DNA of 64,000 nt. It comes from Taudactylus pleione. Taxonomy: Eukaryota > Chordata > Amphibia > Anura > Myobatrachidae. Location of the stretch: positions 13,833,501 to 13,897,500 of the forward strand of contig JAUIMM010000188.1 of NCBI GenBank assembly GCA_031769625.1. Reading direction: 5' to 3'. Below the pieces are notes generated by a model that ran no database searches, had not been told where the DNA came from, and saw nothing but the letters and a program-made list of their open reading frames with translations. The translations under genes and the position numbers were made by a program. Shown one piece after another: positions 48,169 to 59,711 of this stretch (position 1 is its first letter; every line of letters begins with the position of its first letter).

Positions 48169-48767
48169 GGCCCTCATTCAGAGCCGTTCGCTATTTGTGG
48201 TCGCTCGTTTAAAAACAAGGGGTGGCTATTCAAATGATCCGTACGCACATTGCAGTCTGTTCACACCTCTAAGTCTGAACGAGCGAGCAAAACATACGCT
48301 CGTTTATTTGTTAAAAACGCCCCCTGGCCGCTCGCATCCTACGTCATGTCCGCTATTTATTAGATTAATCGAGTACATCGACCAGCGTATGAACTGCTCG
48401 CTATTCTTGTGGTTGGTGTTTGCTACCACAAATTTGCGAGCAGTTCTGGCTATAAAATAACCCAGTGACGTGGTCACTGACGCTGCTGTTTTAAATATAC
48501 ACACCCATAAAACGCCCGTTTTGACCTTTAAGCACGCCTGCGTTCGGATCTCCACTCCCCATTTTCAAGCACCTTCCCCTGTTACCACCCACATACGCCT
48601 CATTCTGTCACTCAAAATAGCAGGCACTCGCTATATTGCGTACCAACGATTTTCGGCCGCACTGACTGGTTCGCGCATGCGTACTAAAAACCGTACGCAT
48701 GCGCAGATGTGCAAACATCGCTCGGAACGAGCGTACTGCCGCTAACGAGCGGCTCTGAATGAGGGCC
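48169..48767. mobile_element. Harbinger-type MITE, 599 bp
   Basis: Termini GGCCCTCATTCAGAGCCG / CGGCTCTGAATGAGGGCC, target duplication ATA (48166-48168 and 48768-48770). Same length as, and reverse-complement relative of, 30540-31138. Its right half resembles the left end of the autonomous-type element at 52494. Confidence 0.85.
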
Positions 48768-48770
48768 ATA

Positions 48771-49790
48771 GTTAATATATTTAGATACTACCCTGATCAC
48801 TAAGTGACCCATTCTCCGTACAGTAACTGACCTCATAGTTACAGTATAATAAGTGGTTTCATATTTTACCCTTGAAGAATGTTAGTGAGTAGTTTAAGTG
48901 GGTGAGTCAGAAGCGACAGCTCTGACACTAGCTGGTATTAATTAAGGTTGAATTAATGCTGATTTTAGTGCAGTTTCAACCAACAGTTTGCAAGTAGGAG
49001 GTCATACATGGACCAGATTTTTCAAAAAGAAAAGTATGGGCCGTACAGGTATGACAAAGCTGCTTGTAACATCAATTAAATTAGCAATAAATTTCAATGT
49101 AATGGTTTAATGATCTGTCTCCGACAACATCTTATCTTACAGTCAGATATAAAGGCAGAGATGGATTTGGGTTTGTTATCCCCTATACAGGTACACATAT
49201 ATTTTTAGAAAATGAATCTATCATGTACTTTTTTTATGTTTTACTTTAGTTACTATTTCTAGTTAGCTGTCTAACATGACGTCCCTCCCATAGTGCTCTA
49301 TGCGGGAGCCGGAGCTCTGGAGTGAGCTTCGGCTGCCTTTGTAGGGAGGGAGGGAGCCGGGTGCCCGCTGATAACAAATATCAGCGGGCGCCCGGCAACG
49401 TGGGGGGGACCGGCGCTGTTTTTTTTTTATTATGGGATTCATTTTTTTTTTTACCTTCTGGGGACTCAGTGGCGCCCGCTAGGGGCCTGTGCCCTGGGCG
49501 ACTGCCCTGTTAGCCCACCCCTAGAACCGCCACTGTTTGTGACAACAAGTTGCAAAAATCACTTAATGCACATATCTGGAATATATTAATCTCTCTCAAT
49601 TTAATAAATATGAATTAATCAAACATTCAGTGTTATCTTCATATTATCCAATTTCTGTTGTCAGCTGCCAACAGGACTTTCCCGGCCCAGCTCAGTGTCT
49701 AGAAAATTAATCACTGTGATGGCATTTTAAAAAGTGAGAAAAAACTCGGGGAGTTTTGCCATTCCAGACAAAACTCTCCGAAGCCCGCAC
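48771..49790. other. unassigned DNA with a repeat phrase
   Basis: 49465-49540 has 'cagtggcgcccgctaggggc' and 'cccctagaaccgccactg', an inverted-ended dispersed repeat fragment. No gene seen. Confidence 0.35.
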
Positions 49791-49794
49791 TGCT

Positions 49795-49978
49795 CCGTCC
49801 TGGCCTGGTCTGGCCCGCCCTGGCCCACCCTGGTCTGCTGTGGTCTGTCCTGGTCTGCCCTGGTCTGCTGTGGCCTGTCCTGGTCTGCCCTGGTCAGATG
49901 TGGTCTGCCCTGGTCTGCTGTGGCCTTTCCTGGTCTGCCCTGGTCTGATGTGGTCTGCCCTGGTCCTCTCTGGTTAGC
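49795..49978. repeat. short tandem repeat, 'tggtctgccc' units
   Basis: About 18 imperfect decamers (tggtctgccc, tggtctgctg, tggcctgtcc). Leucine/proline/tryptophan-rich frames through it are artefacts. Confidence 0.85.
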
Positions 49979-50090
49979 CTTCTCTTTGCTTCTAGCTCTG
50001 ATAAGTACTGTAGTTCCAGTGGCAAATGCAGAATTTCCAGAGGGAGGTTTCCAAATAGCGAGTGTGGCCTGTCAATGAAGAGGGCAGAAT

Positions 50091-50406
50091 TAAGCTGCAT
50101 ACACACACAACGATTTTATTACCGACGATTTTATGACCGATTTTATGAACGATTTTCTGTCAGATTATCTGTCAGATTTTTTAAAGTGTAAAGAACGAGT
50201 TTTTGAACTACAAACGATTTTTGCATATTCCCTTAATGAAAATCGTTCAGTTGACAAGTCTGAACTACAAACTACAAACGTGAACAGGCATGAACGATAA
50301 TCGTTCGTTTGACTCAGAAAATGAACACTTATTTCAAACGATTATCGTTAAACGATATAGTTTAATGATAATCGTTCAAAAAATCGTTGCGTGTGTATGC
50401 AGCTTA
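50091..50406. mobile_element. MITE with 'taagctgcatacac' ends
   Basis: The left end TAAGCTGCATACACACACAA is mirrored at the right end (ttgcgtgtgtatgcagctta). TA-bounded AGCTGC/GCAGCT ends suggest a TA target. The interior is rich in 'cgattatcgtt' and its complement. Confidence 0.75.
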
Positions 50407-50990
50407 TGTACTTAACCAGCTTTAATAAGCATCATACAAAGTGTATTGTGTGTAATAATTCCAGCATATACAGGACCAGTGATCACAGTAAGCCATTAGA
50501 TGCATCAGTAGGGCCATCCTACCTGAGGTGAACGTATTTATTTTAGATGTGGGCATCTTTCTAGACTATTGGAGCAAGTTCGGAAGCCTGGAGGAACAGA
50601 AGAAGAACCTAGCATATTGGGCTTTATAGCAGTGCATCTCTAACAGTGCATGTTTTCCAGATCTTCTAGTTGGTGCACATGTTATTTATTACTGGCTGAT
50701 ACATGTTATAAGATCCACAGGTGGTATTAATTATTTCATTTGTGATACAGAGAAGAACATGCAGCACTAGTAACAATCTATTATATTACTATTTCTATTG
50801 TGGTCATGGTGTGTGCTGGGGAGGGGGGTTTCCAGGCAGACGGAACCCCCACTGCGTTTGCCGAAGAGTTCCTCTGTAGCATTTGGCATGTGCTATCTTG
50901 AAAGGAAGATGCAATTAGGAAGTTTTCGTTTGCCCCTTTCCTAAGTGCTATTGCTGTGATTCACTTTTTACACACCAGTCTCATCATTCT
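50407..50990. other. unassigned DNA
   Basis: Nothing recognised. Confidence 0.35.
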
Positions 50991-50991
50991 T

Positions 50992-51189
50992 AGGGGTAAA
51001 TTTACTAAAGTGAGAGTTTTTAGAAGTGAGTTTTAAAAGTGATGTTGCCTATAGCAACCAATCAGATTCTAGCTATTATCTTCTAGAAGGTGCTAGTTAA
51101 ATGTTAAGTAGAATCTAATTGGTTGCTATGGGCAACATCACTTTTAAAACTCACTTCTAAAATTCTCACTTTAGTAAATTCGCCCCTTA
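50992..51189. mobile_element. palindromic MITE, 'tttactaaagtgagag' family
   Basis: The left end aggggtaaatttactaaag and right end ctttagtaaattcgcccctt are inverted, with long inner arms ('ccaatcagattctagc' / 'aatctaattggttgc'). A well-preserved member of the family whose terminus was amplified at 38495. Confidence 0.8.
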
Positions 51190-51354
51190 GACTCTTTCCT
51201 GTTTTAACGCCAAATTCTGTAGTGTTTATCTTGTTTATGCTTTAATTGTCTTCTACTATTTACAATGTGGGCCTAATTCATCATGGAACGCAATTGCAAC
51301 CGCGTACGGAGATCGGTCGATGGGTGCATACCTCCAGTATTCCTATATGGTGTA

Positions 51355-51492
51355 CTCAGACCAATGTACCTAATCTGAATATACTGTACCCAGAAGCCAC
51401 CAATGTTCCTAATCTGATTATATTGTACCCAGAAGCCACCAGTGTTCAAAATCTGCATATAATGTTCTCGGAAGCCTTCAGTGTTCCCCAAA
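51355..51492. repeat. about 40-bp imperfect tandem repeat, four units
   Basis: Units contain 'tgtacccagaagccacca' and 'atgttcctaatctga', diverging in the last unit. Confidence 0.65.
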
Positions 51493-51879
51493 TTTGCATA
51501 TGCATAGTAACCAGCTCAAAAGTGTCCCAAAGAATACTGGAAAATAACTGTCTATTACTGTTAAAAGATTGGTAGCGGGATGTATCAAGCATTGCATTTT
51601 GAATGCAATACTTCCCATCACTTACCTCATGCATAGTGCTATCTGTTAACATCATATGCATGTAGATTTGAGAATAAAAATGCAAAGGACAGCTTCTATA
51701 GGATTCCTTTCAGGGAATTATGTGAAAAGAAGCCCATAGTCTATCGGGCAAAAGCTCTCTGGGTAACACACTTCAGAGTCAGCCTTATTTATCCTGTCCG
51801 GTGTTTCTCCTGACCACTGGCATCATACTTAATCATCAGCATCTCCACTGTGTACAAACATCCGGATTTCATGTTCCAT

Positions 51880-52069
51880 TTTGGATTTGGCCAGGTGAAC
51901 ACTCTAATCCAGTCACATCTCAGGAGCTGCGCTCACATGACCATTGCTACCAATAGAGAGGGAGAACGCCCTATTTAAAGCAGCCTCTGTGAGCCACTCA
52001 CATCCGCAACAACAATTCCTAGGAAGAAGATTCTCCTTGGCTCTGGGCTCCAGCTGTTCTCAGTTCCTG
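51880..52069 (+). promoter_or_regulatory. promoter-like sequence ahead of the 38-bp array
   Basis: 'ctatttaaagcagcctctgt' (TATTTAA at about 51972-51978) followed by a C/T-rich leader leading straight into the array resembles an LTR or other pol II start. No matching second LTR is in the window. Inference only. Confidence 0.3.
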
Positions 52070-52490
52070 TGTTCACCTACAAGCGCTCCTGTTACCTGTC
52101 AGTGCTCCTGTTATCTACAAGTGCTCCTGTTACCTGTCAGCCCTCCTGTTATCTACAAGTGCTCCTGTTACCTGTCAGCCCTCCGGTTATCTACAAGTGC
52201 TCCTGTTACCTGTCAGCACTCCGGTTATCTACAAGTGCTCCTGTTACCTGACAACACTCCTGTTATCTACAAGTGCTCCTGTTACCTGTCAGTGCTCCTG
52301 TTATCTACAAATGCTCCTGTTACCTATCAGCTCTCCTGTTATCTACAAGTGCTCCTGTTACCTGTCAGCGTTCCTGTTATCTACAAGTGCTCCTATTACC
52401 TGTCAGCCCTCTGATTATCTACAAGTGCTCCTGTTACTTGTCAGCCCTCTGATTATCTACAAGTGCTCCTGTTACCTGACAATGGCCCTC
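52070..52490 (+). repeat. 38-bp minisatellite, left part
   Basis: Dimeric units of two 19-bp halves, 'gctcctgttatctacaagt' and 'gctcctgttacctgtcagc'. The array continues at 59712 beyond the Harbinger element that split it. Confidence 0.9.
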
Positions 52491-53234
52491 ATTCAGAGCC
52501 GCTCGTTAACAGCAGTACGCTCGTTGCGTTCCGATGTTGAGAAACCGCGCATGCGTCGGTGTAACACTGCGCATGTGCGTACGGCATATTGCAAGCTTTT
52601 TTTGTCTCGTTCGTCAAATTGCGTACAGGAAGTGACATGTCAAATGTGATTGACAGAACAGGGCGTTTTTGGGCATTGACGGGGGTGGAGATGGAAAAAC
52701 GCAGGCGTAGCGAGGCGTTTTTTGGGCGTACATACATTATCTGATGCGAACGTCAAATGTGTTCGTACCAAGTCATACGTTACTGGATGATCCTCTTTCC
52801 GTTCAAACTGCTCGTACAGCTTGGGGTCTGGATTACTCAACCACATTGGCGATGGCCTTCTCCTCCGTCCTGGGCCTCCACGATGTTTCATCGATTAATC
52901 ACGGCTTGTCTGAAAATCAATCAGTTTTGAATTGAAAACCAGCTTGTAATGTGTTTTGAAAACAGTTTTTTTGGTTAGCACAAAACCGTACGCAGGTGGA
53001 AATCATAGCTGCTAATTTCAGGATTACACAATCAATTAGCGTACATTTGTAGGTATGTTTTTTTGGTTTGTATTTGGTTTTTGTGCTATTGTAACAATAA
53101 TGTCATCATGTTTGTGTGTATTTTTCCATTTTGCTTTTGTCTGGAGAATTTGCATCCTTAGGTAAATTTTAGTGTTCCTTAAAGTGCCCTTTTTTTTTTT
53201 TTCATTTTCATTTTTTGGGAGGTCGTTTTTGCCT

Positions 53235-54775
53235 TGTGGGCCAGGATTAACTGTAAACCATTTATAAAATAATGTCAGAATACAATGTCGAACATTTTTT
53301 CAAATTTTATTGGAAACTAAAAACATTTTCTGGCACATTTTTGGCCCAAACATTTTTGGCAGTGTTATTCAAATAAAAATTATAATTTGTACAAACATAA
53401 AAGGTATGGAAACTTAAATCAAAAAATTAAAAACAATTCACAAGAAAGGAGAGGGAAGTTTTGGCAAGAAAGGAATATGGGGCAAGCACAGAAGGAGTGT
53501 GGGAAAAGTAGCCAGTGCTGTCAACGTTTTTTCCCCCGTTTGGCTGGGGGAGGGTGGGCGCCAGACCCGGTCCGGGATGTCATCGGGCTGGCCTGTCCAG
53601 AGGCAGATGTTGTGGCCTGTGGACTAGGCACAGGGCTAGGCACATTTGGAGGACTGGCTGATGTTGTGCCAGAGGTGGAGGATCCTGATGTTCCGGCAGG
53701 AAGGGAGGTCGGCTCCACCATGTGCTGGCGAACGAGCTGCTCCAGGGCATTGGCGATGCGGATGTTGGCCCTGGTATTTTCCACCAGGGCCTGACCAATG
53801 GTCACGTTGGCCGCAGCATTTTGCTCCAGGGCCTCAGCCACCTGTACCAGACTGGCGTCCATCCTCTGCAGAATCTCCGTATGGAAATCCGATTTAAAAT
53901 TGAGTTCTGTGAGGAGGGACACTGCCTGCGAGGGGGATTGCCCTGGACTGGCTTCTGCAGGGTCCTCAGCCGGATGTACTGGTTCCTCCCCTGCAGAGCC
54001 AGCAGAAAAGTCTGCGGCCAAGGCTCCCCTCTGGAGCAGACTCATCCGCCTGTGTCTCTGTTTGAAAAATGAAAAAAGAATCTACAAATTGGCACAATAA
54101 CATTTCAGAGTTGGTTACATCAAAATATTTACCTGGGACAACATGAGGAGCCGCAAAGTCTGGCATGTCCGTATCCATGTTGGACACGCCAAACACCTCC
54201 ACAGCCTGCACACACCACTGTGCCAGCTCTTCTAAATCATTCAACTCCAATGACACAGGGGTGGGACCCACACCTGTCCCCCTTGCATGCCTAGCCCTGT
54301 CCGGCATTTTTTGTTTCAGGCGAAATTTGAAGTCAAGGAACCATTATTCCGGAGGGTGCAGTTTGATGGCCGCGATGGTCTTGACCATCGCCACTGCGAG
54401 CCAGAGCCTGCGGTTGAGTTTTTCAACCGCAAGGCCCAGAGTGATTTTGGCTCTATCAGAGCCAAAATCACTCCCACTGACATCACTAGTGATGTCAGTG
54501 GGCCGGCTTCTGACGGTAGGCGTTCCCTTGGGAACGCCCCCGTCAGGGAGGCATGCCCCCGGCACGCCCACCAAAGGGGGCGTGCTGTCAATCAACATCG
54601 ACAGCACGCCCCCTTTGATCAGACACAACGAGCGAAGGAAAGTCCTTCGCTCGTCGCGTCTGGCGCATGCGCACGACGGAGCTCCCGCCGTCGTGCGCAT
54701 GCGCAGTGCACAACATCGACCCACTTGCGAGCGGACAGCCGCTTGCGAGTGCGTCTGAATCAGGCCCCTTGTCGT
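53235..54775 (-). mobile_element. nested Harbinger-related element with a truncated Myb-like gene
   Basis: The right end ...GTCTGAATCAGGCCCC is a clear Harbinger-type terminus facing left. The best partner is TGGGCCAGGATTAACTG at 53235, an imperfect match, with TTG on both sides (53232-53234 and 54776-54778). 54330-54775 matches the MITE fragment at 22513. The left boundary is tentative. Confidence 0.45.
53521..54348 (-). pseudogene. C-terminal part of a Harbinger Myb-like protein
   Basis: Read on the minus strand. The first exon-like part (54348 to 54133) has WFLDFKFRLKQKMPDRARHA, like the end of a Myb/SANT third helix, then RGTGVGPTP. A donor GTAAAT is at 54132 and an acceptor CAG at 54058-54060. 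The second part (54057-53521) encodes a heptad-rich segment (EILQRMDASLVQVAEAL; ENTRANIRIANALEQLV), probably a coiled coil for partner binding, then a Ser/Pro tail ending KRGKKR. Joining the two exons at these sites puts the second part out of frame. The DNA-binding helices upstream are absent, so the gene looks like a deletion product. AATAAA on the minus strand follows near 53310. Confidence 0.55.
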
Positions 54776-55019
54776 GTTATTTTTTGGTAAGTTTTTGCCC
54801 GTCTTACTTTTGTTCACTTTGTGGCGCCTTCTTTTTGTTAATTTTGGGTCGTTAATTTTTTTCAAAATCTCCTTTGTTAGGTTTCTTCGGGCTCTGCCCC
54901 AACGACCTTTTTATCCGATGACTTATATATCCTCTATTGGTAAGTTTTTATTTTCACTTGTTTATTAAATGTTCTTGTTTTTTTTTACGCAACTTTGTTT
55001 GACATTACACTTTTAACCT

Positions 55020-55425
55020 TTGGTTTTGTGTCTCGAAATGTATGAAATAATTAGCACATTTTTATCTGCTTTTTTTTTGTCTTGTATTTGTGAACTAATT
55101 AGCGCATTTTTATCTGCGTATAGTTTTGTCTTGTATTTGCGAACTAATTAGCGCATTTTTATCTGCTTTATTTTTTACTTGTATTTGCTAACTAATTAGT
55201 GCTTTTTTATCTGCGTATTTTTTTGTCTTGTATTTGCGAACTAATTAGTGCATTTTTATCTGCTTTATTTTTGACTTGTATTTGCGAACTATTTAGTGGT
55301 TTTTTATCTGCGTAATTTTTTACTTGTATTTGCGAACTAATTAGTGCTTTTTTATCTGTGTATTTTTTTACTTGTATTTGCGAACTAATTAGTGCTTTGT
55401 TATCTGCTTATTTTGTTCCGTGAAA
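55020..55425. repeat. about 48-bp tandem repeat upstream of the transposase
   Basis: About eight units containing 'cttgtatttgcgaactaatt' and 'agcgcatttttatctgcgta'. It lies in the presumed 5' region or intron of the transposase gene. Confidence 0.8.
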
Positions 55426-55763
55426 TTGTTTGTGATTTCCCTTTAGCAATTTTTTAATAAATTTGGTCCCAAATTGAGGTAGTCTGCGCACTGTCGTTTT
55501 GCTCTTTGCCCAAATGTGTGTTTCTCCCCTTTTCTGTTTTGTCTTGCACCCAATTTAGATTCATAAATGCCCACCCTAAATTGTTGCATTGTTTAGTTGT
55601 TATTATTTATAGGTTGGGAACATCATCATGACAATACCCCGGCATGTAAGCATCATTGGATTGTATCGTCAAGCTAAAGTAATTTTTCAATTTTTTTTGG
55701 CCAAAAAAACCTTACATTCAATTCTTGCCATTTCAGGTTGATCTTGGTCGGATTGTTCTGGCC

Positions 55764-56880
55764 ATGCTCCCGAAAACCGACCAACCTCAATCTCGTCCCA
55801 GGCGTAGGCATCGTAGGCGTGCAAGGCCCCAGATACATCGAACATGTGTCACCCTTTTTGGAATGCCCGATGATGAGGTGTTAAGATGCTACCATCTTCT
55901 GCCCCAAATCATCATAGACACTCTGTCATTAATAGAGAGTGATCTTGAGCGGCAAATTGACAGTCCTACAGCAATACCACCACTTACGCAATTTATGGCA
56001 GTGTTACATTTCTGTGCCTCAGGATCGTTTCAAACAACGGTGGGAATAGTGGCGGGAATCTCCCAATCCTCCTTTTCCCGGATCCTGAGGGCAGTGATGG
56101 AGGCACTTTTCAAGCACCTCCATCATTTTATTCAAATGCCTTTGGATATGGGTGCCCTTAGTGTGGCCAAGGCAAATTTTTACCAAATAGCTGGCTTCCC
56201 ACACATCATAGGTGGATGGTACTCACATACCACTTCAGCCTCCAGCATGGCTGGAGGCCCTATTTCGCAACCGAAAACACTATCACTCCCTGAATGTAAT
56301 GGTGGTATGTGATGCCTCCCTCCAGATCCTGTCCCTGAATGCAAAATTACCCGGAAGTGCACATGACTCATTCGTCATCCGGCAATCAGGGATATGGCAC
56401 AAAATAAACAACCAACAAGCTGGTGATGCGTGGCTTCTGTGTAAGTGAAGACCTTTAGTACATAACAATGTTAAGCTTGATACACAGTGATCCTGATGTT
56501 GTCACTTCTATTTCACAGGAGACAGTGGCTACCCTTGCACGCCCTGGCTGCTCACTCCTTATTTGGCTCCCACACCAGGGCCACAAAGTAATTTTAATGC
56601 CGCACTTACAGCCACCAGGCAAGTGGTGGAGCACTGTATCGGCCTTTTAAAAGGACGATTCAGATGCCTCCACCGCTCTGGTGGCGAGCTCATGTATTTG
56701 CGGGATATGGTTTCGAAAATTGTGGTCCTGTGTGGGATATTTCACAACATCGCCATAAGGAGTGGTGTCCCAATGCAGCCAGAGGATGCCTTGCCTGAGG
56801 ATGGCCCCCCTGAGGTTGGTCGGAGGTCAGTATGTGGGGGGGCCATACGCGATGATGTGGTGGCCAGATATTTTAGGTAA
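55764..56880 (+). pseudogene. Harbinger transposase (HARBI1-like nuclease), broken
   Basis: About 346 codons in two exons, close to the ~350 residues of HARBI1-type nucleases. It starts MLPKTDQPQSRPRRRHRRR (basic N-terminus) after an acceptor at 55736-55738. A helical region follows with GSFQTTVGIVAGISQSSFSR. DDE residues: first Asp in VDGTHIPL (56212 on), second in GDSGYPCTPWL in exon 2, and Glu in VVEHCIGLLKGRF. Intron 56441-56518 (GTAAGT...CAG). Breaks: bases are missing just before the first Asp (56208-56212), shifting frame; and the exon junction codon reads TGA because the last exon-1 base is T. It ends TAA at 56878-56880; AATAAA at 57229-57234. Confidence 0.85.
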
Positions 56881-56940
56881 TTATTGGCACCAAAGAAGTT
56901 CTTTGACACAATGTGGTTTAGATTTTTGGAGACCAACTAA

Positions 56941-57705
56941 TTAATTTGTTTTTTGTTTCCCATCTTCTGTTTGATTTCATAATCTTTGGGACTCAAACGA
57001 TGACTACTTCCTGCTACCCAAAACAAACCTTCATGGGGACACATTGGATATATATTCGGGAACCAATATTGAAACGCAACATTTGAGGAATCATGTTGGC
57101 ATGCTCATTCGTCAACCAGTTCTTGATTTTTCTTTACTTTTTTCATATGGTGTTTGATGGTTTTTTTTTTTGTTATCACTGTGTGTATTGTTTGTGAGCC
57201 AACACTTTGGTTTTTTAGTTATGTTGTGAATAAATGTTTTGAGAGTGTAATTTTGCAAATTTTATTGACCATTGCAAGCAAGTGTAACCAGGTTCACCCA
57301 CGTTAAAATTGCTTAACGGTTAATCCTGTAATGTCGCAATTTGATCTAAATTTAAATATGCTTTCTGGGTCAAAAACAACACCAAAAGGTATTCTGTACA
57401 ATCAGTAGGCTTTGTAATCTCGGCCTAAGCAGGTTGCCCCCCAAATTGGAACATGTCAAATGTAGTAATATATAAATTGTCACACACCAAAAAAGCCCAA
57501 GCAGATTGTTACTGTTAGCTGTTTCATGTGCCTGTTTCGTAAAAAACTACAACACACAATCTTAGTGACATTAATTGCAAATACTTGCTGGAAGAGTCTA
57601 CTTATGTCATTGTAAACAATATAAGATTTGGAGACAAGGAATGAGACAGAACTCTAAGTTTAATTTTTTTTATTAATACAAATATTTTAAACTAACAAAC
57701 ATAAA
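56941..57705. other. intergenic region between convergent Harbinger genes
   Basis: It holds the transposase AATAAA (57229-57234) and, on the minus strand, AATAAA at 57669-57674 for the Myb-like gene. No further coding sequence. Confidence 0.6.
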
Positions 57706-59036
57706 TTAGGAATGCAGGATCCCAGACATACGGTCAAGGACCACCAGCAGCCGATGACGTGGCCCCGTATCCTTTGGACGCACCCGGCTAGGTCCGCCAA
57801 ACGCCTCTGGTCCTCTGTGGGTTAGAAAAGTGTGGGGCTTAATACATAATTAATGAAAACCACTGAAAAAACAAGCCAAACAAAGGTATCCAAAAATGTC
57901 AATATTGTGACCAAAAGCACATTTAACCCAAAAAGCCAAAGGACACAAAAATGGACACCCAAAAAATTGCACAAAAAAACTAGAAATTTTTACAGATGGG
58001 ATATGTGTATGGGGAAATCAGCAGTAAAAGGTAAAGACAAACAGAGATCTACCCCAAATTCTGACAAACCAAAAAAAGGAAAATGCACAGACACAGGATT
58101 AGATCCAAACATTTAAAAACACAAAAAAGGATAAAAGGGAAACATACCATTCAAAATGACACCTGGCCCCAAACCAACTCCCTCGTCCTACTCGGAGGTG
58201 GCAAAATTCCCCAATGAGGTGGGAGGGGTGATTTGGGATTCAGGGGAGGGGGTAGTTACGAGAGGGGTGGTTGGAGGGGAGGGGGAATTGGGATGGAGGG
58301 GAAGGAGCCCCGACGCATGTGCCACAGGGTCTGTGCAGGCTGGGGAGGAGGGGGCATTTAGGGAATTTTGGGGTGAGGAAGCTGGGGGTTGGGGAGAGGG
58401 GCCGAGAGCGCCGTCTTTGACGGCGATGACGCCGTAGTCTTCGCTCTGCCCCTAAAAGATGGAAAACAAATTGTGGTTATTTTAGAACATGACCTTGTTA
58501 AACGCTAATTTTTTAAAACACAAATATGTAAACATGCCCAAGCAGATATGAGTACAAAGAAGAAAAAGGCCATACATGAAAACATGCCCATGCAGATATG
58601 AGTACAAAGAATAAATAGGCCATACATGAAAACATGCACATGCAGATATGAGTACAAAGAATAAATAGGCCATACATGAAAACATTCACATGCAGATATG
58701 AGTACAAAGAATAAATAGGCCATACTTGAAAACATGCACATGCAGTTAGGGCTACAAAGATAAACATGAAAACCACAGTCCAAAAAACTTACTTTACGCA
58801 ATCTGCATGCGAAAGCATGCCAGCAAGCGGGGCGTCCGCCGTTGCAGGTCGGACCATCTGCACTTCAGCTGGCCGATCTGCCGGCGTGAGCCGAAGGAAC
58901 GCAGGCGGCCACGTACCTCCGCATATGCAGAACGCTTTTCCCTATGAGTGATGGGGGGAGGCTGGCTGGTGATCCGCCTGTCCATCACCTCGGTTAACAC
59001 CATCAGCTCGCGCCTGGTGAATGCCGAGGCTCTCAT
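57706..59036 (-). pseudogene. Harbinger Myb/SANT-like DNA-binding protein, broken
   Basis: Three exons on the minus strand. Exon 1 (59036-58793) starts MRASAFTRRELMVLTEVMD and carries a Myb/SANT-like domain (KRSAYAEVRGRL, LKCRWSDLQRRTPRLL); such proteins help the transposase bind element ends. Exon 2 (about 58452-58148) is Pro/Ser-rich after SEDYGVIAVKDGAL. Exon 3 (57814-57706) could end RLLVVLDRMSGILHS, but its phase does not join cleanly. Breaks: TAA directly before the exon 1 donor, TAG in exon 2 (GAG to TAG compared with the copy at 62916), and an acceptor shifted by one base. Intron 1 contains a 50-bp repeat. Confidence 0.75.
58533..58760. repeat. 50-bp tandem repeat inside Myb-like gene intron
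   Basis: About 4.5 units of 'aaaacatgcacatgcagata' plus 'tgagtacaaagaataaatag'. The homologous intron of the second element (63243-63540) has the same repeat in another copy number. Confidence 0.85.
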
Positions 59037-59706
59037 GATGGCAATGGTGTATTTTATAAAAAACAATTTTAATAAAGACCTGAAAAAAAATTTGATTGGC
59101 TAATGTATTTGGGTAATTAACAGGACAAATTCTATTGGTTAGTGTATGAGTCATGTGTTCGACAGGGCCACAAATCTATTGCGAGTTATGATAGGCTTGA
59201 TGCAGTGACATGCGTAAGCTAATTTAAATAAAGAAATGAACCCAGTAAAATATGCGTGGTTAAAAACAAAGAAAACAAATGGATAATTGGCTCAAACATG
59301 TATTTTGACAAATAAAAGCGAATGTTTAAGCCGTACGTATTCTGCGGGTAAACACAAACACGGACAAGAGTAAAGTTGATTGCATTTCCAAAAAAAAATG
59401 ACGACCAATTAAGATAATTGATATATTGATTGGCATGATACGATTGAGGGAGGTAGGCAGAATAAAGGAGCAGGTAATCGGAATCTGACAGGCCCACTTC
59501 CGGGTTGGACTTGTGCGTGCGTTCCCTGCAAGCCACATTGGGGATGTACGCTCGCTATTTGGCTCGCTCGTTAGTTAGAGGAGGGTTCGGTAGAGTTTGG
59601 GGAGGATGTTAAGATGCGTTCGAAATTACAAGCGAGCGCTTGAATTAACATATTTCTGTACGTACGCCGAACGTACGAACGGCCACTTGCGTCCGGGTCT
59701 GAATGA
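59037..59706. other. Harbinger right terminal region / presumed Myb-like promoter
   Basis: Non-coding. It is the reverse complement of the left terminal region of the second element (62277-62915), with shared 'ctccctcaatcgta' and 'cgtacgttcggcgtacg' segments, so it is a conserved end of this family. Confidence 0.65.
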
Positions 59707-59711
59707 GGGCC

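Larger units (their letters stand above)
52494..59711. mobile_element. Harbinger DNA transposon, two-gene type, 7.2 kb
   Basis: Termini GGCCCTCATTCAGAGCC / GGGTCTGAATGAGGGCC with 3-bp flanks AAT (52491-52493) and TAT (59712-59714), probably one mutated target duplication. Both flanks are the same 38-bp satellite in register. It encodes a HARBI1-like DDE transposase (plus strand) and a Myb/SANT-like protein (minus strand), converging tail to tail as in known Harbinger elements. A smaller element appears nested at 53235-54775. Both genes are damaged, so it is non-autonomous now. Confidence 0.8.

Noticed and set aside
52739..52935. 63-codon plus-strand frame as a host exon
   Set aside because: It lies in the terminal region of the Harbinger element with no recognised motif or splice support.
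54750..54775. GTCTGAATCAGGCCCC as the left end of the large Harbinger element
   Set aside because: It faces the wrong way for that role, and the satellite flanks mark 52494 and 59711 as the outer ends.
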